DNA from: Apoda limacodes
Taxonomy: Eukaryota > Arthropoda > Insecta > Lepidoptera > Limacodidae
DNA: 64,000 nucleotides
Reading direction: 5' to 3'
NCBI GenBank assembly: GCA_946406115.1
Contig: OX291553.1
Coordinates: 7,321,001-7,385,000, forward strand
Shown here: positions 1-10,170 of the stretch, one piece after another
Layout: each line of letters begins with the position of its first letter
Position numbering within the stretch: the first letter of the stretch is position 1
Notes under the pieces: generated by a model
What the model was told of the DNA's origin: nothing
The model's database searches: none
What the model saw: the letters and a program-made list of their open reading frames with translations, nothing else
Translations under genes and position numbers: made by a program

Positions 1-880
1 TAGAGATTTTTTTAATGTAACATTTTATTGCTCATTGGAAATATTCTGATTATATTAGGATAAAATAAAAAATTTTCACAATGGTTTTTGCTCAGCTCAG
101 CTCTCAGTATTATAACACTGTTGCAATTATCATGATTTTATTTATATTTAATTAATGCAACAGTTTATTTTTTTTATATTTTTTTAGATCTGCACTAGAT
201 CTTCCTTAGTACGGATTCAATGCCTTAATCTAATTTATTATTTCATCTTAAAAATAAAAATCCCTGTTATCTTACTGCTAGTTTCCTTTTTATTAGTCAA
301 AACTGTAGGTACCTGTGTTCAAGGTATAAAATTTGTATAGAAAAACACCGTAAAACTATAATAATTATATTTTTTTAAATTGTTTACAGAGAAGACAGTG
401 CTGCGACTTTAAGAACTGTCAGCTTTCAAGTATTTAAGACCCAAGTACCTACATGGGAACTCGCTGGTTTTCAATATTTTTAATAACTGTAAAAGAACCT
501 TGTCTGTGCTAATATATTTTATTGTTCGCAGGTACTATGCTTCTTACCAGACCAGACTTCACTACACTATAAAGAAAAGTATTTACTTTTGTAACCTGTT
601 CAAATTAAAAAAAACCTATCCTACCAAAACTCTATAGTTCACTCAAAGCAGTAATGAACTTTGATTGAGCTGTAGATATTTCCACATTGTTTTATTTCCA
701 ACATTGTTTTATTTTTTATACACCTGCAGGTAATTCTTCTATGGTAAAATGGTAAAAGGTAAATGGTAAAAGGTATTTGGTTTTTCAAAAGGTAAAGGTG
801 ATTTTTTTTTTTTTTTAATTTTTTTCTTTTATTTATTATGAATTCGATCGTTCGATCTGTTCACTAATTTGGAACATTAA
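1..880. other. AT-rich non-coding DNA, no gene seen
   Basis: No open frame of note and no recognisable element. It contains poly-T/poly-A runs and a short stutter of 'aaatggtaaaaggta' near 742-790. The 3' part (about 840-880) is the immediate flank of the tandem array that follows. Confidence 0.6.
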
Positions 881-2990
881 ACAATCGCGGTTGGCGTGGG
901 GTGATCTTACCACGGGCTCCCCGGGCGGAATCTTACCATGGGTCTGTCAACCAATTGCGATTGTGTTAGGAATTCCTTTCAGCGGGGTTGATCTTACCAC
1001 GGGCTCCCCAGGAAGAACTTACCACGGGTCGTCCAACTGAAAGGTTTAGGATATACACGGTTCACAGAGTGATCTTACCACGGGCTCTCTGTAATCGTGT
1101 TTTAGGTGTCGCGTTCAATAAGGTGATCTTACCATGGGCTCCAAGTTGAACGTGTTAGGAATTCCTTTCGGTGGGGTTGATCTTACCACGGGCACCCCAG
1201 GAAGAACTTACCACGGGTCTTCCAACTGAAAGGTTTAGAATATACACGGTTTACAGAGTGATCTTACCACGGGCTCTCTGTAATCGTGTTTAGGTATCAC
1301 GTTCAATAAGGTGATCTTACCATGGGCTCCAAGTTGAACGTGTTAGGAATTCCTTTCGGTGGGGTTGATCTTACCACGGGCACCCCAGGAAGAACTTACC
1401 ACGGGTCTTCCAACTGAAAGGTTTAGGATATACACGGTTCACAGAGTGATCTTACCACGGGCTCTCTGTAATCGTGTTTTAGGTGTCGCGTTCAATAAGG
1501 TGATCTTACCATGGGCTCCAAGTTGAACGTGTTAGGAATTCCTTTCGGTGGGGTTGATCTTACCACGGGCACCCCAGGAAGAACTTACCACGGGTCTTCC
1601 AACTGAAAGGTTTAGGACATACACGGTTCACAGAGTGATCTTACCACGGGCTCTCTGTAATCGTGTTTTAGGTGTCGCGTTCAATAAGGTGATCTTACCA
1701 TGGGCTCCAAGTTGAACGTGTTAGGAATTCCTTTCGGTGGGGTTGATCTTACCACGGGCACCCCAGGAAGAACTTACCACGGGTCTTCCAACTGAAAGGT
1801 TTAGGATATACACGGTTCACAGAGTGATCTTACCACGGGCTCTCTGTAATCGTGTTTTAGGTATCGCGTTCAATAAGGTGATCTTACCATGGGCTCCAAG
1901 TTGAACGTGTTAGGAATTCCTTTCGGTGGGGTTGATCTTACCACGGGCACCCCAGGAAGAACTTACCACGGGTCTTCCAACTGAAAGGTTTAGGACATAC
2001 ACGGTTCACAGAGTGATCTTACCACGGGCTCTCTGTAATCGTGTTTTAGGTGTCGCGTTCAATAAGGTGATCTTACCATGGGCTCCAAGTTGAACGTGTT
2101 AGGAATTCCTTTCGGTGGGGTTGATCTTACCACGGGCACCCCAGGAAGAACTTACCACGGGTCTTCCAACTGAAAGGTTTAGGATATACACGGTTCACAG
2201 AGTGATCTTACCACGGGCTCTCTGTAATCGTGTTTTAGGTATCGCGTTCAATAAGGTGATCTTACCATGGGCTCCAAGTCGAACGTGTTAGGAATTCCTT
2301 TCGGTGGGGTCGATCTTACCACGGGCACCCCAGGAAGAACTTACCACGGGTCTTCCAACTGAAAAGTTTAGGATATACACGGTTCACAGAGTGATCTTAC
2401 CACGGGCTCTCTGTAATCGTGTTTTAGGTATCGCGTTCAATAAGGTGATCTTACCATGGGCTCCAAGTTGAACGTGTTAGGAATTCCTTTCGGTGGGGTT
2501 GATCTTACCACGGGCACCCCAGGAAGAACTTACCACGGGTCTTCCAACTGAAAGGTTTAGGATATACACGGTTCACAGAGTGATCTTACCACGGGCTCTC
2601 TGTAATCGTGTTTTAGGTATCGCGTTCAATAAGGTGATCTTACCATGGGCTCCAAGTTGAACGCGTTAGGAATTCCTTTCGGTGGGGTTGATCTTACCAC
2701 GGGCACCCCAGGAAGAACTTACCACGGGTCTTCCAACTGAAAGGTTTAGGATATACACGGTTCACAGAGTGATCTTACCACGGGCTCTCTGTAATCGTGT
2801 TTTAGGTATCGCGTTCAATAAGGTGATCTTACCATGGGCTCCAAGTTGAACGCGTTAGGAATTCCTTTCGGTGGGGTTGATCTTACCACGGGCACCCCAG
2901 GAAGAACTTACCACGGGTCTTCCAACTGAAAGGTTTAGGATATACACGGTTCACAGAGTGATCTTACCACGGGCTCTCTGTAATCGTGTT
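881..2990. repeat. Tandem satellite array, 189-bp period, about 11 units, hairpin-built
   Basis: The word 'aggaattcctttc' recurs at 968, 1157, 1345, 1534, 1723, 1912, 2101, 2290, 2479, 2668 and 2857, that is every 189 bp (once 188). Units are nearly identical. Each contains four copies of the core 'cttaccaYggg', and each core is flanked by arms that pair with each other. Arm pairs are ggggt/acccc, ggaaga/tcttcc, cacagag/ctctgt (extended by acacg/cgtgt) and cgttcaa/ttgaacg. The first two hairpins sit inside an outer stem cctttc/gaaagg. The leading partial unit (881-967) has its own outer stem acaatcgc/gcgattgt. No coding capacity is seen. I do not recognise the family. Confidence 0.93.
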
Positions 2991-3036
2991 AAGGACAACG
3001 TGTTTCAAAAGGCGAACGATGACTGATCTCAAAAAC

Positions 3037-3123
3037 ATAATATTGGGCACGCTAAGCCACCGGAGTGCAGGCGAACGGAGTGAGCCTGATGACACGGAGG
3101 TGGTCTAGAGTGCCCAATATTAT
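3037..3123. repeat. Long imperfect hairpin with perfect 14-bp outer stem
   Basis: Positions 3037-3050 (ataatattgggcac) are the exact reverse complement of 3110-3123. Pairing continues inward with mismatches (ctaagccacc against ggtggtctag), and the loop holds a further aggc/gcct pair around 'gaacggagtga'. It lies 46 bp after the satellite array and could be the terminal hairpin of the same unknown element. No function is assigned. Confidence 0.75.
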
Positions 3124-3825
3124 ACTACTCTTAATTAGTGTTCATATTAATTTTAAAGAGACTAAACGTTTTTTTATTTTTTTCAAAATGGTTCCGTTGT
3201 GTCATAACATTTTCGCCACAAGGGGTAGGTAGGTAATCGTATTTTTAAAACAGTACCTACAGATAAATTTAGAGAGGTAGGGCATTGCAAATACTCGCTC
3301 GAATGAGCGGCCCGAACTGGGGAAGTACCTCCACCTTACAAAAAAACGCGGCCACAATAACACTAACATTGAGTAGTGTTGTGCTCCTGGCGGTGAGTAT
3401 GGTTGCCAGAGCTCTTTGTGGATTCGCTGCGCAGACAGCGGAGGACCGGCGGTGCTTGTTGCTGTCATTGCTCGGCGTAGACGCGGCGTGCTGGTTCGGC
3501 GGTCAGGGAGACTTGATGAAACGGCTGACCGCTGGCCGCCCGCAGGTTGAACGGGATCCCGAACCCAGGGATCACTTAATCTCCGCCCTGGGAGGCTGAT
3601 CCGCCAGCCTGTGTAAAGTATCTGAAGTGGTAGTCGAGCCGAAGAAGGAGAACGGAGTGGACCCAGCTAATACAAAAGAGGAGGATCAGGGGCCCTTCCA
3701 CCCGCCGTGACAGCAACCGTATTATCTGTGCCATGCTTCGGCAGTTTTAGTACCGCACCTTTTGTCATCTAAGCTGTCTGTGCAGTGAATCCTCATTTTT
3801 AGTCTAAGTAACTTTTTTAAATAAA

Positions 3826-4350
3826 ATGGCGAAAAGAACGAAAAGGAAAAAAGTTTTTACAGCGGCTACTCCATCCACTTATAATGTGGATTCTTGCAAC
3901 ATCACGGGTATTCACGCAAATCTTAACGCAGTCCACCACCATCTCGAGACTGCGCAGCCGACTATTCTTTTCCTAACGGAGACGCAGATATCCAGCCCGG
4001 CCGACACATCATACCTTCATTATCCCGGCTACAAACTCGAGCACAATTTTGTGAGTCGTGCCGGTGTATGTATGTTCGTCCGGGAGCATATCTGCTGTCG
4101 CCGCCTTCAGATCCTTGATATTGTGGGTGCGCGTAGAAGACGGCGGCCACACTCGTATCTATGCGTGCCTATACAGGTCTCATAGCGGTGACACGGACGT
4201 AACTCGACCCTTCACGCACCTGAGTTTGACGACTGACAAAGTTCTAGAGCAATATCCCACAGCAGAACTAGTTATTTTGGGAGACTTTAACGCCCACCAT
4301 CGTGAGTGGCTCAGTTCTCGAACCAATAACTGTGCAGGGATAGGCTCATG
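3826..4350 (+). pseudogene. LINE AP-endonuclease domain, broken
   Basis: Reading from 3826 gives a Lys/Arg-rich start followed by NITGIHANLNAVHHHLE, FLTETQI and YPGYKL. This is the N-terminal half of an apurinic-endonuclease-like domain; the Glu of TET is a conserved metal ligand. The frame slips near 4110-4160. In another frame ACLYRSHSG and VILGDFNAHHREWL follow, the second being the metal-binding GDFN motif. This domain normally nicks the genomic target to prime reverse transcription. The shifts and the stop soon after 4345 mean no full domain can be made. Confidence 0.85.
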
Positions 4351-4699
4351 AATTTGCTCTGACCTATGTATTCTCTCAGCTGGTCCTTTCTCCTACGAGA
4401 ATACAAGATATAGATGACCATACAAGCTTCTTACTGGACCTTCTGCTGACTACACGTCCCGACGGATATTCCGTCTTAGTGGATGCGCCTTTAGGCTCCT
4501 TGGACCACTGTTTCGTTCGGACTCAAGTGTCATGCACACAACTCGATCCATCTGGGCCAACTAATTGGCGTCATGTGTAGCACTATAAGTCGGCAGACTG
4601 GGATGGATTGCGAGAATTTTATGCATCGTACCCGTAGAGGCAGCTACGTCTCCTATTCCTAACCCGCGAGTAGCTGCCTCGATATGACGCTTGGACCAC

Positions 4700-5895
4700 G
4701 GCTCGTAATAATAAGGATCCGAATATTTCTGAGTTAAAACGCAAATTAAATGCTGCCTCGAAGTTCAGTAAGAAAGCAACTGCCAGAGCGAAATTCCAAA
4801 TCATCGGCAAAATAGGTGAACGACTTGCGAGCTATCCTCCTGGGAGTCGTGCTTTCTGGTCGCTTGCCAAAGCTGCCGAAGGGAACTTTTGACAGTCGTT
4901 GTTACGACCACGGCGAAAGACCGATGGTGACTTGGCCCATAGTGCTAAAGAGAAAGCCGATCTACTGGGCAGTCTCTTTGCCTCAAACTCGAATATGAAC
5001 GATGAAGGCGCTGTACCACCTACTATACCGTGGTGCGGTAAGACCATGCTGGATATCTCCATAACACAGCGGGAGGTCCGGTGGGCGTTGCTTTCTCTAG
5101 ACGTTCATAAGTCGAATGGACCAGACGGTATACCAGCAGTGGTGCTTAAGCAGTGTGCTCCTGAGTTATGTCCTGTACTCACGCGCCTCTTCGCGTTTTC
5201 CTACCATACTAGGCAATTTCCGTCTTCATGGAAGACTGCGAATGTGCACCCGGTGCCCAAAAAGGGCGATAGATCAAATCCATCGAATTACAGGCCTATC
5301 GCTATTATCTCTCCCCTCTCAAAGGTGATGGAGCGTGTGATCAACACACAGCTTCTAAGATACCTAGAAGACAACGACCTGGTCAGTGATCGTCAGCATA
5401 GCTTTCGCCATGGTCGCTCGACTGGTGACCTTCTAGTGTATCACACACCGATGGGCACTAGCCATTGAGAGTCAGGGGGAGGCATTGGCATGTAGCCTGG
5501 ACATAGCAAAGGCGTTCGATTGGGTCTAGCACCGGGGTCTTCTATCGAAGTTGCCATCTTACGGAGTGCTTGAGGGTTTGTGCAAATGGGTGGCTAGCTT
5601 TTTGTCCGGCAGACGCGTACGAACCGTAGTTGACGCATAGTCATTAACGCTGGTGCTGCAAGGCTCCGTGCTGTCTCCTACGTTGTTTCTACTGCATATC
5701 AATGACATGTTGGACATCAACAACATACATTGCTGTGCAGATGACAGTACTGGAGACGCCTATTACACGGCTCGCGCAAACATCCCTCGTGGAGGAAAAC
5801 CTCGGAGAACTTGTGTCTCAAATCGAGACCACACTGCCCAAGGTCTCTGACTGGGGACGGGTAAACTTAGTCCGATTCAACCCTATGAAGACACA
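4700..5895 (+). pseudogene. LINE reverse transcriptase, broken
   Basis: The longest open piece (4899-5468) reads through VHKSNGPDGIPAVVLKQC, PVPKKGDRSNPSNYRPI and LVSDRQHSFRHGRSTGD, the fingers and early palm motifs of a non-LTR reverse transcriptase. A frameshift before 5468 and an in-frame stop in the AFDRV motif region (about 5520) break it. A later piece (5653-5850) holds QGSVLSPTLFLLHINDML, and the YADD box is reduced to CADDST. Non-functional. It aligns throughout with the 764-residue frame at 43316-45610. Confidence 0.88.
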
Positions 5896-5896
5896 T

Positions 5897-6536
5897 TTTT
5901 TATTTTTTTTATACCACTGAGGTGACAAACAAGCACACGGTCCGTCTGATGGTATGCGGTCACCGCAGCTTATGGACGCTTGCAACACCTGGGGGTCACT
6001 CGCGCGTTGCCAACCCTTTAAAAATCTAATAACTTCTTTCTTGAAGAACCCCATTCTGTAGTCCTCAGAAAAAACCTCGGCAGGGAGCTCATTCTACAAT
6101 CTAAGCGTTTGCGGGAGGAAGTTTCTCAAAAATCGCACTGAACGTGACCATTTAGGTTCTAAGGTGTGAGGATAAATTCCCTGCCGATAGCGAGAGGTGT
6201 GATGGTAGTTAGAATATATCATTTCAAAGAATTCCTCAGAACAAATCCCATTATACAAGCGGTAGGTAACACACAGGGATACAAAGTCTCTCCTCAGACT
6301 TAAGGGTTCGATACGGTTTATGAGTTAGGGATCGTCGACGATTCTCACAGCCCGTGGTTGAACCGAGTCAAAAGAGCCAAGCTGGTATCCGGGTGCATCC
6401 GCCCAGAGATGGTAGCGGTACTCCATATGGAGCCAGACTTGCGACTTGTAAAGCAGCAACCTTTGCCCCGAGAGGAGAAGTACTGCTTCGCTCTATCTAT
6501 AGAACAAGTATTTTGGAAGCCAGCTTTAACCTAAAT
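5897..6536 (-). mobile_element. LINE 3' fragment, inverted, abutting copy 1
   Basis: The sequence from a T-run plus 'ataccactgaggtgacaaac' (5910) to about 6536 is a reverse-orientation 3' end of the same LINE family: 3'UTR tail followed by RT C-terminal coding sequence. Compare 43264-43900. It lies tail to tail against the + strand body ending at 5896. Several indels and stops are present. It is either a 5'-truncated insertion into copy 1 or a rearrangement. Confidence 0.85.
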
Positions 6537-6706
6537 AAAAAAAAAGTAAACATAAGTTCGAGCTTGCATATTCTTTGAAAAAGTCATTTTATTGTTAATT
6601 TCATAACACTGTTGACATACTGAAGAATTCATTTCAATATAATAACTGAGGACATTTTGAATAATTGTATTTGATAAAAAACTTTCATACGGTCACTTCG
6701 TCCAAT
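6537..6706. other. AT-rich spacer
   Basis: Short AT-rich stretch between two LINE fragments. Nothing is recognised in it. Confidence 0.4.
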
Positions 6707-6843
6707 TTTTTTTTGTACCACCAAGGTTGCAAACCGGCTTACGGACCGTCTAATGTGAAGCGATCACCGCAGTATATATGCCCGCTTGCAACACGGGGGC
6801 ATTACTCGCGAGTTGCCAACCCTTTAATAATTTAATCACTTCA
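6707..6843 (-). mobile_element. LINE 3' tail fragment
   Basis: A T-run followed by 'gtaccaccaaggttgcaaac', then diverged versions of the tail words 'cggaccgtct', 'gcgatcaccg' and 'gttgccaaccctt'. Same 3' tail as at 5910 and 43264. Confidence 0.75.
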
Positions 6844-6929
6844 CAATATTTACCATATAGCAAAATTTTTTTAAAATACTTAGTATTGAGTTACGTTCTT
6901 TTTGTGGTAAAATTTTAGAATTGTAGCAA

Positions 6930-7140
6930 ATATACGCTACACTGTCCAAGGTCTTCGACTGGGGATGGGAAAACTTAGTCCGATTCAGTCCAACGAAGAT
7001 AAAAGTATGTATGCGCGTTCACCGTCAAGAAAACCCCATTCACTAAGGTCTCACATCATAGAACACGCCCTTAACCATCTTCAAGACCATTAGGATACTT
7101 GGTGTTATCTGCAGCGAAGTTCAGTTTCCGAATCATTTGA
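6930..7140 (+). mobile_element. LINE internal fragment (RT region)
   Basis: Words such as 'gactggggatgggaaaactt' and 'gcgcgttcaccgtcaagaaa' match the segment of the LINE coding SDWGRVNLVRFNPTKTQ and beyond. The segment is collinear with part of 43900-44110 reversed. It overlaps sequence already present at 5830-5896, so it is a separate copy and not the continuation of copy 1. Confidence 0.8.
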
Positions 7141-7179
7141 TATTCTACCGCTTTTTTAATGCTTGCAGTTTTCTGCTGC

Positions 7180-7955
7180 GATATGAATCACAGTTTAAAG
7201 TTGGTGTCTATGTACCTTACAGTTTATAACACACTTCACTAGCATGATATCATCTTCGGTACTGCAACAACGTTAATTCAGATAAGGTTTTTGGAAATAA
7301 GTAATTATTTTACCTTTTTAGTGCATCTTTTTAAAGCCAGTGGTTTCTTTGTTGTTGTTTTGCTTTGGAGTGACGAATTGATTATTTCTCCTACACTAAA
7401 AACATCTATACTTGTAACAAAATTTTATACAATCATCAACTTAAAAAATATTTTTTTTCTTCAAAAGCTTAATTTTAAAATCCTCTTCATTAATATCGGA
7501 CCACCTTAGGAACATTCTCTTTCGAATAATAAAAGAATTATTGCAAAGTGAGGTACATAGAAATCAACTTCAAACTGTAATTCAGATCAAATTTTTGGAA
7601 ATAAGTAATTATTTTTACCTTTTTAGTGCATCTTTTTGAAGCCGGATGTTTTTTTTTTTGTTAAAAACTTTTTATTTTTTAGTGATGATTACTTAAACAT
7701 GATCCACGGAAAATGTGTTGTTAAATCATTATACCTCTCTTACATGAATGACTTTCAACGCAAATGTAAAGATAGTTCAACAAAAACTAAACTACTGAAT
7801 CGATTTGGATAAAATTTCTATGGGACCAACTCGCAAGTATATCCTGTCGAATAAAAACAAATCATGTAAATCGGTTCATAAACAAAAAAGTTAAAGCTGT
7901 ACATCCATAAAAAAATATATAAAGTCGAATTGAGAACCTCCTCCTTTTAAAGTTG
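7180..7955. repeat. Dispersed repeat family B ('gaagccggttgtttttt' / 'gagaacctcctcctttt')
   Basis: It shares long stretches with 20865-21430: 'ggaaataagtaattatttt', 'agtgcatctttttgaagccg', 'caatcatcaac', 'atcggaccacc', and the terminal 'aattgagaacctcctcc'. Two partly duplicated heads (7270-7350 and 7585-7660) lie inside. There is no coding sequence. Abundant in moths as I recall; class not determined. Confidence 0.65.
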
Positions 7956-8389
7956 GTTAATTATTGAAATGGGTTCACAATTTTGAAGTTGGTTATAAAA
8001 GAAGCTCACACCACGGTGAGGCCAAGTTGACTACCAGTCACAGCTTATATTTTTTAATGTAAAGAACCCGCTTCCTGATTTAAACGGATAAGTTATTCAG
8101 GTGTTGCATAAAAGTTGTCGAAACTTTTAACCTTACTTTTTATTAATGGGTAATCTATTTTTTCCTCGAATACGCAACAAAAAAGTTGTCCAATGTATCA
8201 AATATACTGATTGCACATCAAATTAAGCAGAGCGTACAAACGTTATACTCACACATATAATAAAATAACTGTGTTTGCAACATCACATTTGCTTGACGTA
8301 CCTATGAGTCTCAAAATTTCAAAAAACTAGCTCAGTATAGCAAGGAACTGCTATTTATATAGCATTATTTGTTAAGGTTAATTTCAATA

Positions 8390-9000
8390 TATAATATGGT
8401 TCATACCATGTGATTGACTCGGACATAGTAGAATTATCAGTCCTTTTTGAGATTTCCTGACATGCGACGTCGTGTTTTGAGCTTTATGACGAGGCGCGCC
8501 ATCTTCAATAAAAACGTAACGTTGACAATTCAAATTATTATTTCTAAAAATCGGTAGAAGACTTTCTTTCAGAATTTCAATATATTTTTCCGCATTGATT
8601 TTGCCTTCACAGAACCCTAAACGTCTTCTGTCACTGTTCTAGATAGCCCGCAAACCATAACACTAATGCCACCGTATTTCACAATTTGCTGTATAAATCG
8701 GTTTTTCAACTGCATCACAGAGAGACGCCACACCCATTTTCGCCTGCTATCACTAAATTGACAATATCGCGATTCGTCAGAAAAAATAACATGCCTCCAA
8801 AAGTTTTGTTCCTTAGATATCATTTCTCCTGACCACCAAATCTCCTCTTTTTTGAAATTTTGCCAATAGAAGTTTCTTTTTGCTACCTACTCTTTTATAA
8901 ATACCAATTCTGTGTAAGTATACCTCTGAACAGTTTGACGTGAAAAATTTCATCATCTACTGATTTTTCTGGATTTCTCAAGACTTCTCAACCTAACGCC
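8390..9000 (-). pseudogene. Tc1-like transposase, degenerate
   Basis: The minus strand encodes recognisable DDE transposase pieces of the Tc1/mariner superfamily. They are KRNFYW upstream, then NFWRHVIFSDESRYCQF (first catalytic Asp context, about 8740-8800), KYGGISVMVCG, GKINAEKYIEIL, and YVFIEDGAPRHKAQ (second Asp, about 8490-8530). At 8390-8430 the usual WPxxSPDLNPIE block survives only as PSQSHGMN, so the third acidic residue appears lost. At least two in-frame stops lie upstream of 8824. The enzyme would cut and paste elements at TA sites, but this copy is dead. I could not define terminal inverted repeats. Confidence 0.85.
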
Positions 9001-9050
9001 CTTTTTTGTCAATCAGATGGCCCATACAACCGAAGTAAAAAGTCGGTAAC

Positions 9051-9312
9051 GACATAGCTCAACGAGCTAGGAAGCTAAAGTGGCAGTGGGCGGGCCACAT
9101 AGCTCGTCAATCCGATAACCGATGGGGAAGAAAGGTTCCCGAGTTGCTACGACGGATTGGTAGACGCAGCTTGGGATGGCCTACTACCAGATGACAGACG
9201 ACCTGGTTAGAGCCGCAGGAAGCCGATGGGCGCGGGTGGCTTAAGACCGGTCGTTGTCGAAAGATATGCGGAGGTCTACGTTCAGCAGTGGACGTCTTCC
9301 GGCTGAAACGAC
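9051..9312 (+). pseudogene. RTE-like LINE, RT C-terminal fragment
   Basis: The + frame from 9051 reads DIAQRARKLKWQWAGHIARQ, then DNRWGRKVPELL and, after a stop, pieces resembling PTTRWTDDLV and AYVQQWTSSG. That order is the C-terminal end of the 'endonuclease-reverse transcriptase' LINEs common in Lepidoptera. It ends in 'ggctgaaacgacgaa', as the 3' ends of these elements do. Only this 3' end is present, as expected of 5'-truncated insertion. No other part was found nearby. Confidence 0.8.
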
Positions 9313-9884
9313 GAAATATTTCTCTCTAATATGGTCTTGTTTGTTTATTTTACTATTTTTAATTGTACAGCCCAAAATCCTACTATCCAGCCATTTCATA
9401 ATATTGCCTAGAGATTTCGGTTTCCTAACCTAGCAGCCCTACACCTGACTAAACTTCGGCAGCGTCTTTTCGGTTGTGTCGCTCTAATTACTAACTGATC
9501 ATCGGTTAAGGGTGTACGTTTGATGCTTTAGTATCTATTCTTCTGTTCGGGCGTATATATGTATGAACTAGCCCATGCTTATAACAACCACATATATCAA
9601 ATTATATGAATTATTGTAAGAGAACAATTTTATTTACAAATGCATAGAGTAATAAAATCTGGTTAAAAACTGACTAGTAGATAAAAATCCCGAGGAAGTT
9701 TCTATTAATATACGTACTTCAACTTCTACTGATAACACTTATTAGCAGAAATTTAATTTGCAGAATGAGGGAAATTAGTTGGGGTTTTTACAGGCACTAA
9801 TTACTGCACTTTGCGCCTGGAAAAAACAAACATTGCAAAAAGCGCCATCTGGTCTTAAACTAACTGTACTGTGCATACCAGACC
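9313..9884. other. Unassigned non-coding DNA
   Basis: AT-rich with no recognisable gene or element. Confidence 0.4.
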
Positions 9885-9913
9885 AAGGATACAAATATAG
9901 ATATGCATGTTTT

Positions 9914-10007
9914 TGGGTTCCATACCTCAAAAGGAAAAAAGGAACCCTTATAGGATCACTTTGTTATCCGTCTGTCTGCCATCACCCTTTTTCTCAGGAA
10001 CGCGTTA
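9914..10007. repeat. Fragment of 'gggttcc...cctcaaaagg' repeat
   Basis: 'gggttccatacctcaaaagg', then 'ggaacccttataggatcact' and 'gtctgtctgcc' are hallmarks of a repeat I know to be widespread in Lepidoptera. It is related in wording to repeats near 51240 and 54216. Confidence 0.55.
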
Positions 10008-10170
10008 AGGGGGCATCCATTTGATACGTCACGCGCTTAGGGGGGAGGGGGGTCATGCAAAGTGTGACAAAGGCAAACTTTTCATGATGAAATTGGAAAA
10101 AAGCGTGACAAGGAAGGGTGTCTAAATTTGCGGAAATTTACGTTACGTAGGTATAAAATGGATGGCCCCT
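10008..10170. mobile_element. MITE with about 25-bp imperfect terminal inverted repeats
   Basis: The left end reads 'agggggcatccatttgatac' and the right end 'tataaaatggatggcccct'. These are inverted copies with a few mismatches and continue into 'gtcacg' and 'cgttacg'. The interior ('gcgtgaca...', 'gtgtctaaat') has no coding capacity. Short non-autonomous DNA transposons with these 'catccat...tacgtca' ends are common in insects. Confidence 0.7.

Larger units (their letters stand above)
3271..5896 (+). mobile_element. CR1/Jockey-type LINE, copy 1, degenerate, lacks its 3' end
   Basis: This is collinear with the better preserved copy at 43255-46850. The order is a 5' leader beginning 'agagaggtaggg', then an AP-endonuclease region, then a reverse-transcriptase region. 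It carries many stops, frameshifts and internal losses; one lies near 4620-4690, where part of the connector between endonuclease and RT is missing. Homology stops at about 5896 ('gaagacaca'), before the RT C-terminus and 3'UTR, and the next sequence is an inverted 3' fragment of the same family. Unlike the 43-46 kb copy it still has the GDFNAHH endonuclease motif. Confidence 0.88.

Noticed and set aside
881..2990. CRISPR array
   Set aside because: The genome is animal, the period is 189 bp with near-identical units throughout and there are no unique spacers.
3285..3599. 104-codon + frame at the start of LINE copy 1 as a separate gene
   Set aside because: It lies in the LINE 5' leader and is shared, with different frames, by the copy at 46476-46850. 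No zinc-knuckle or other ORF1 motif is visible.
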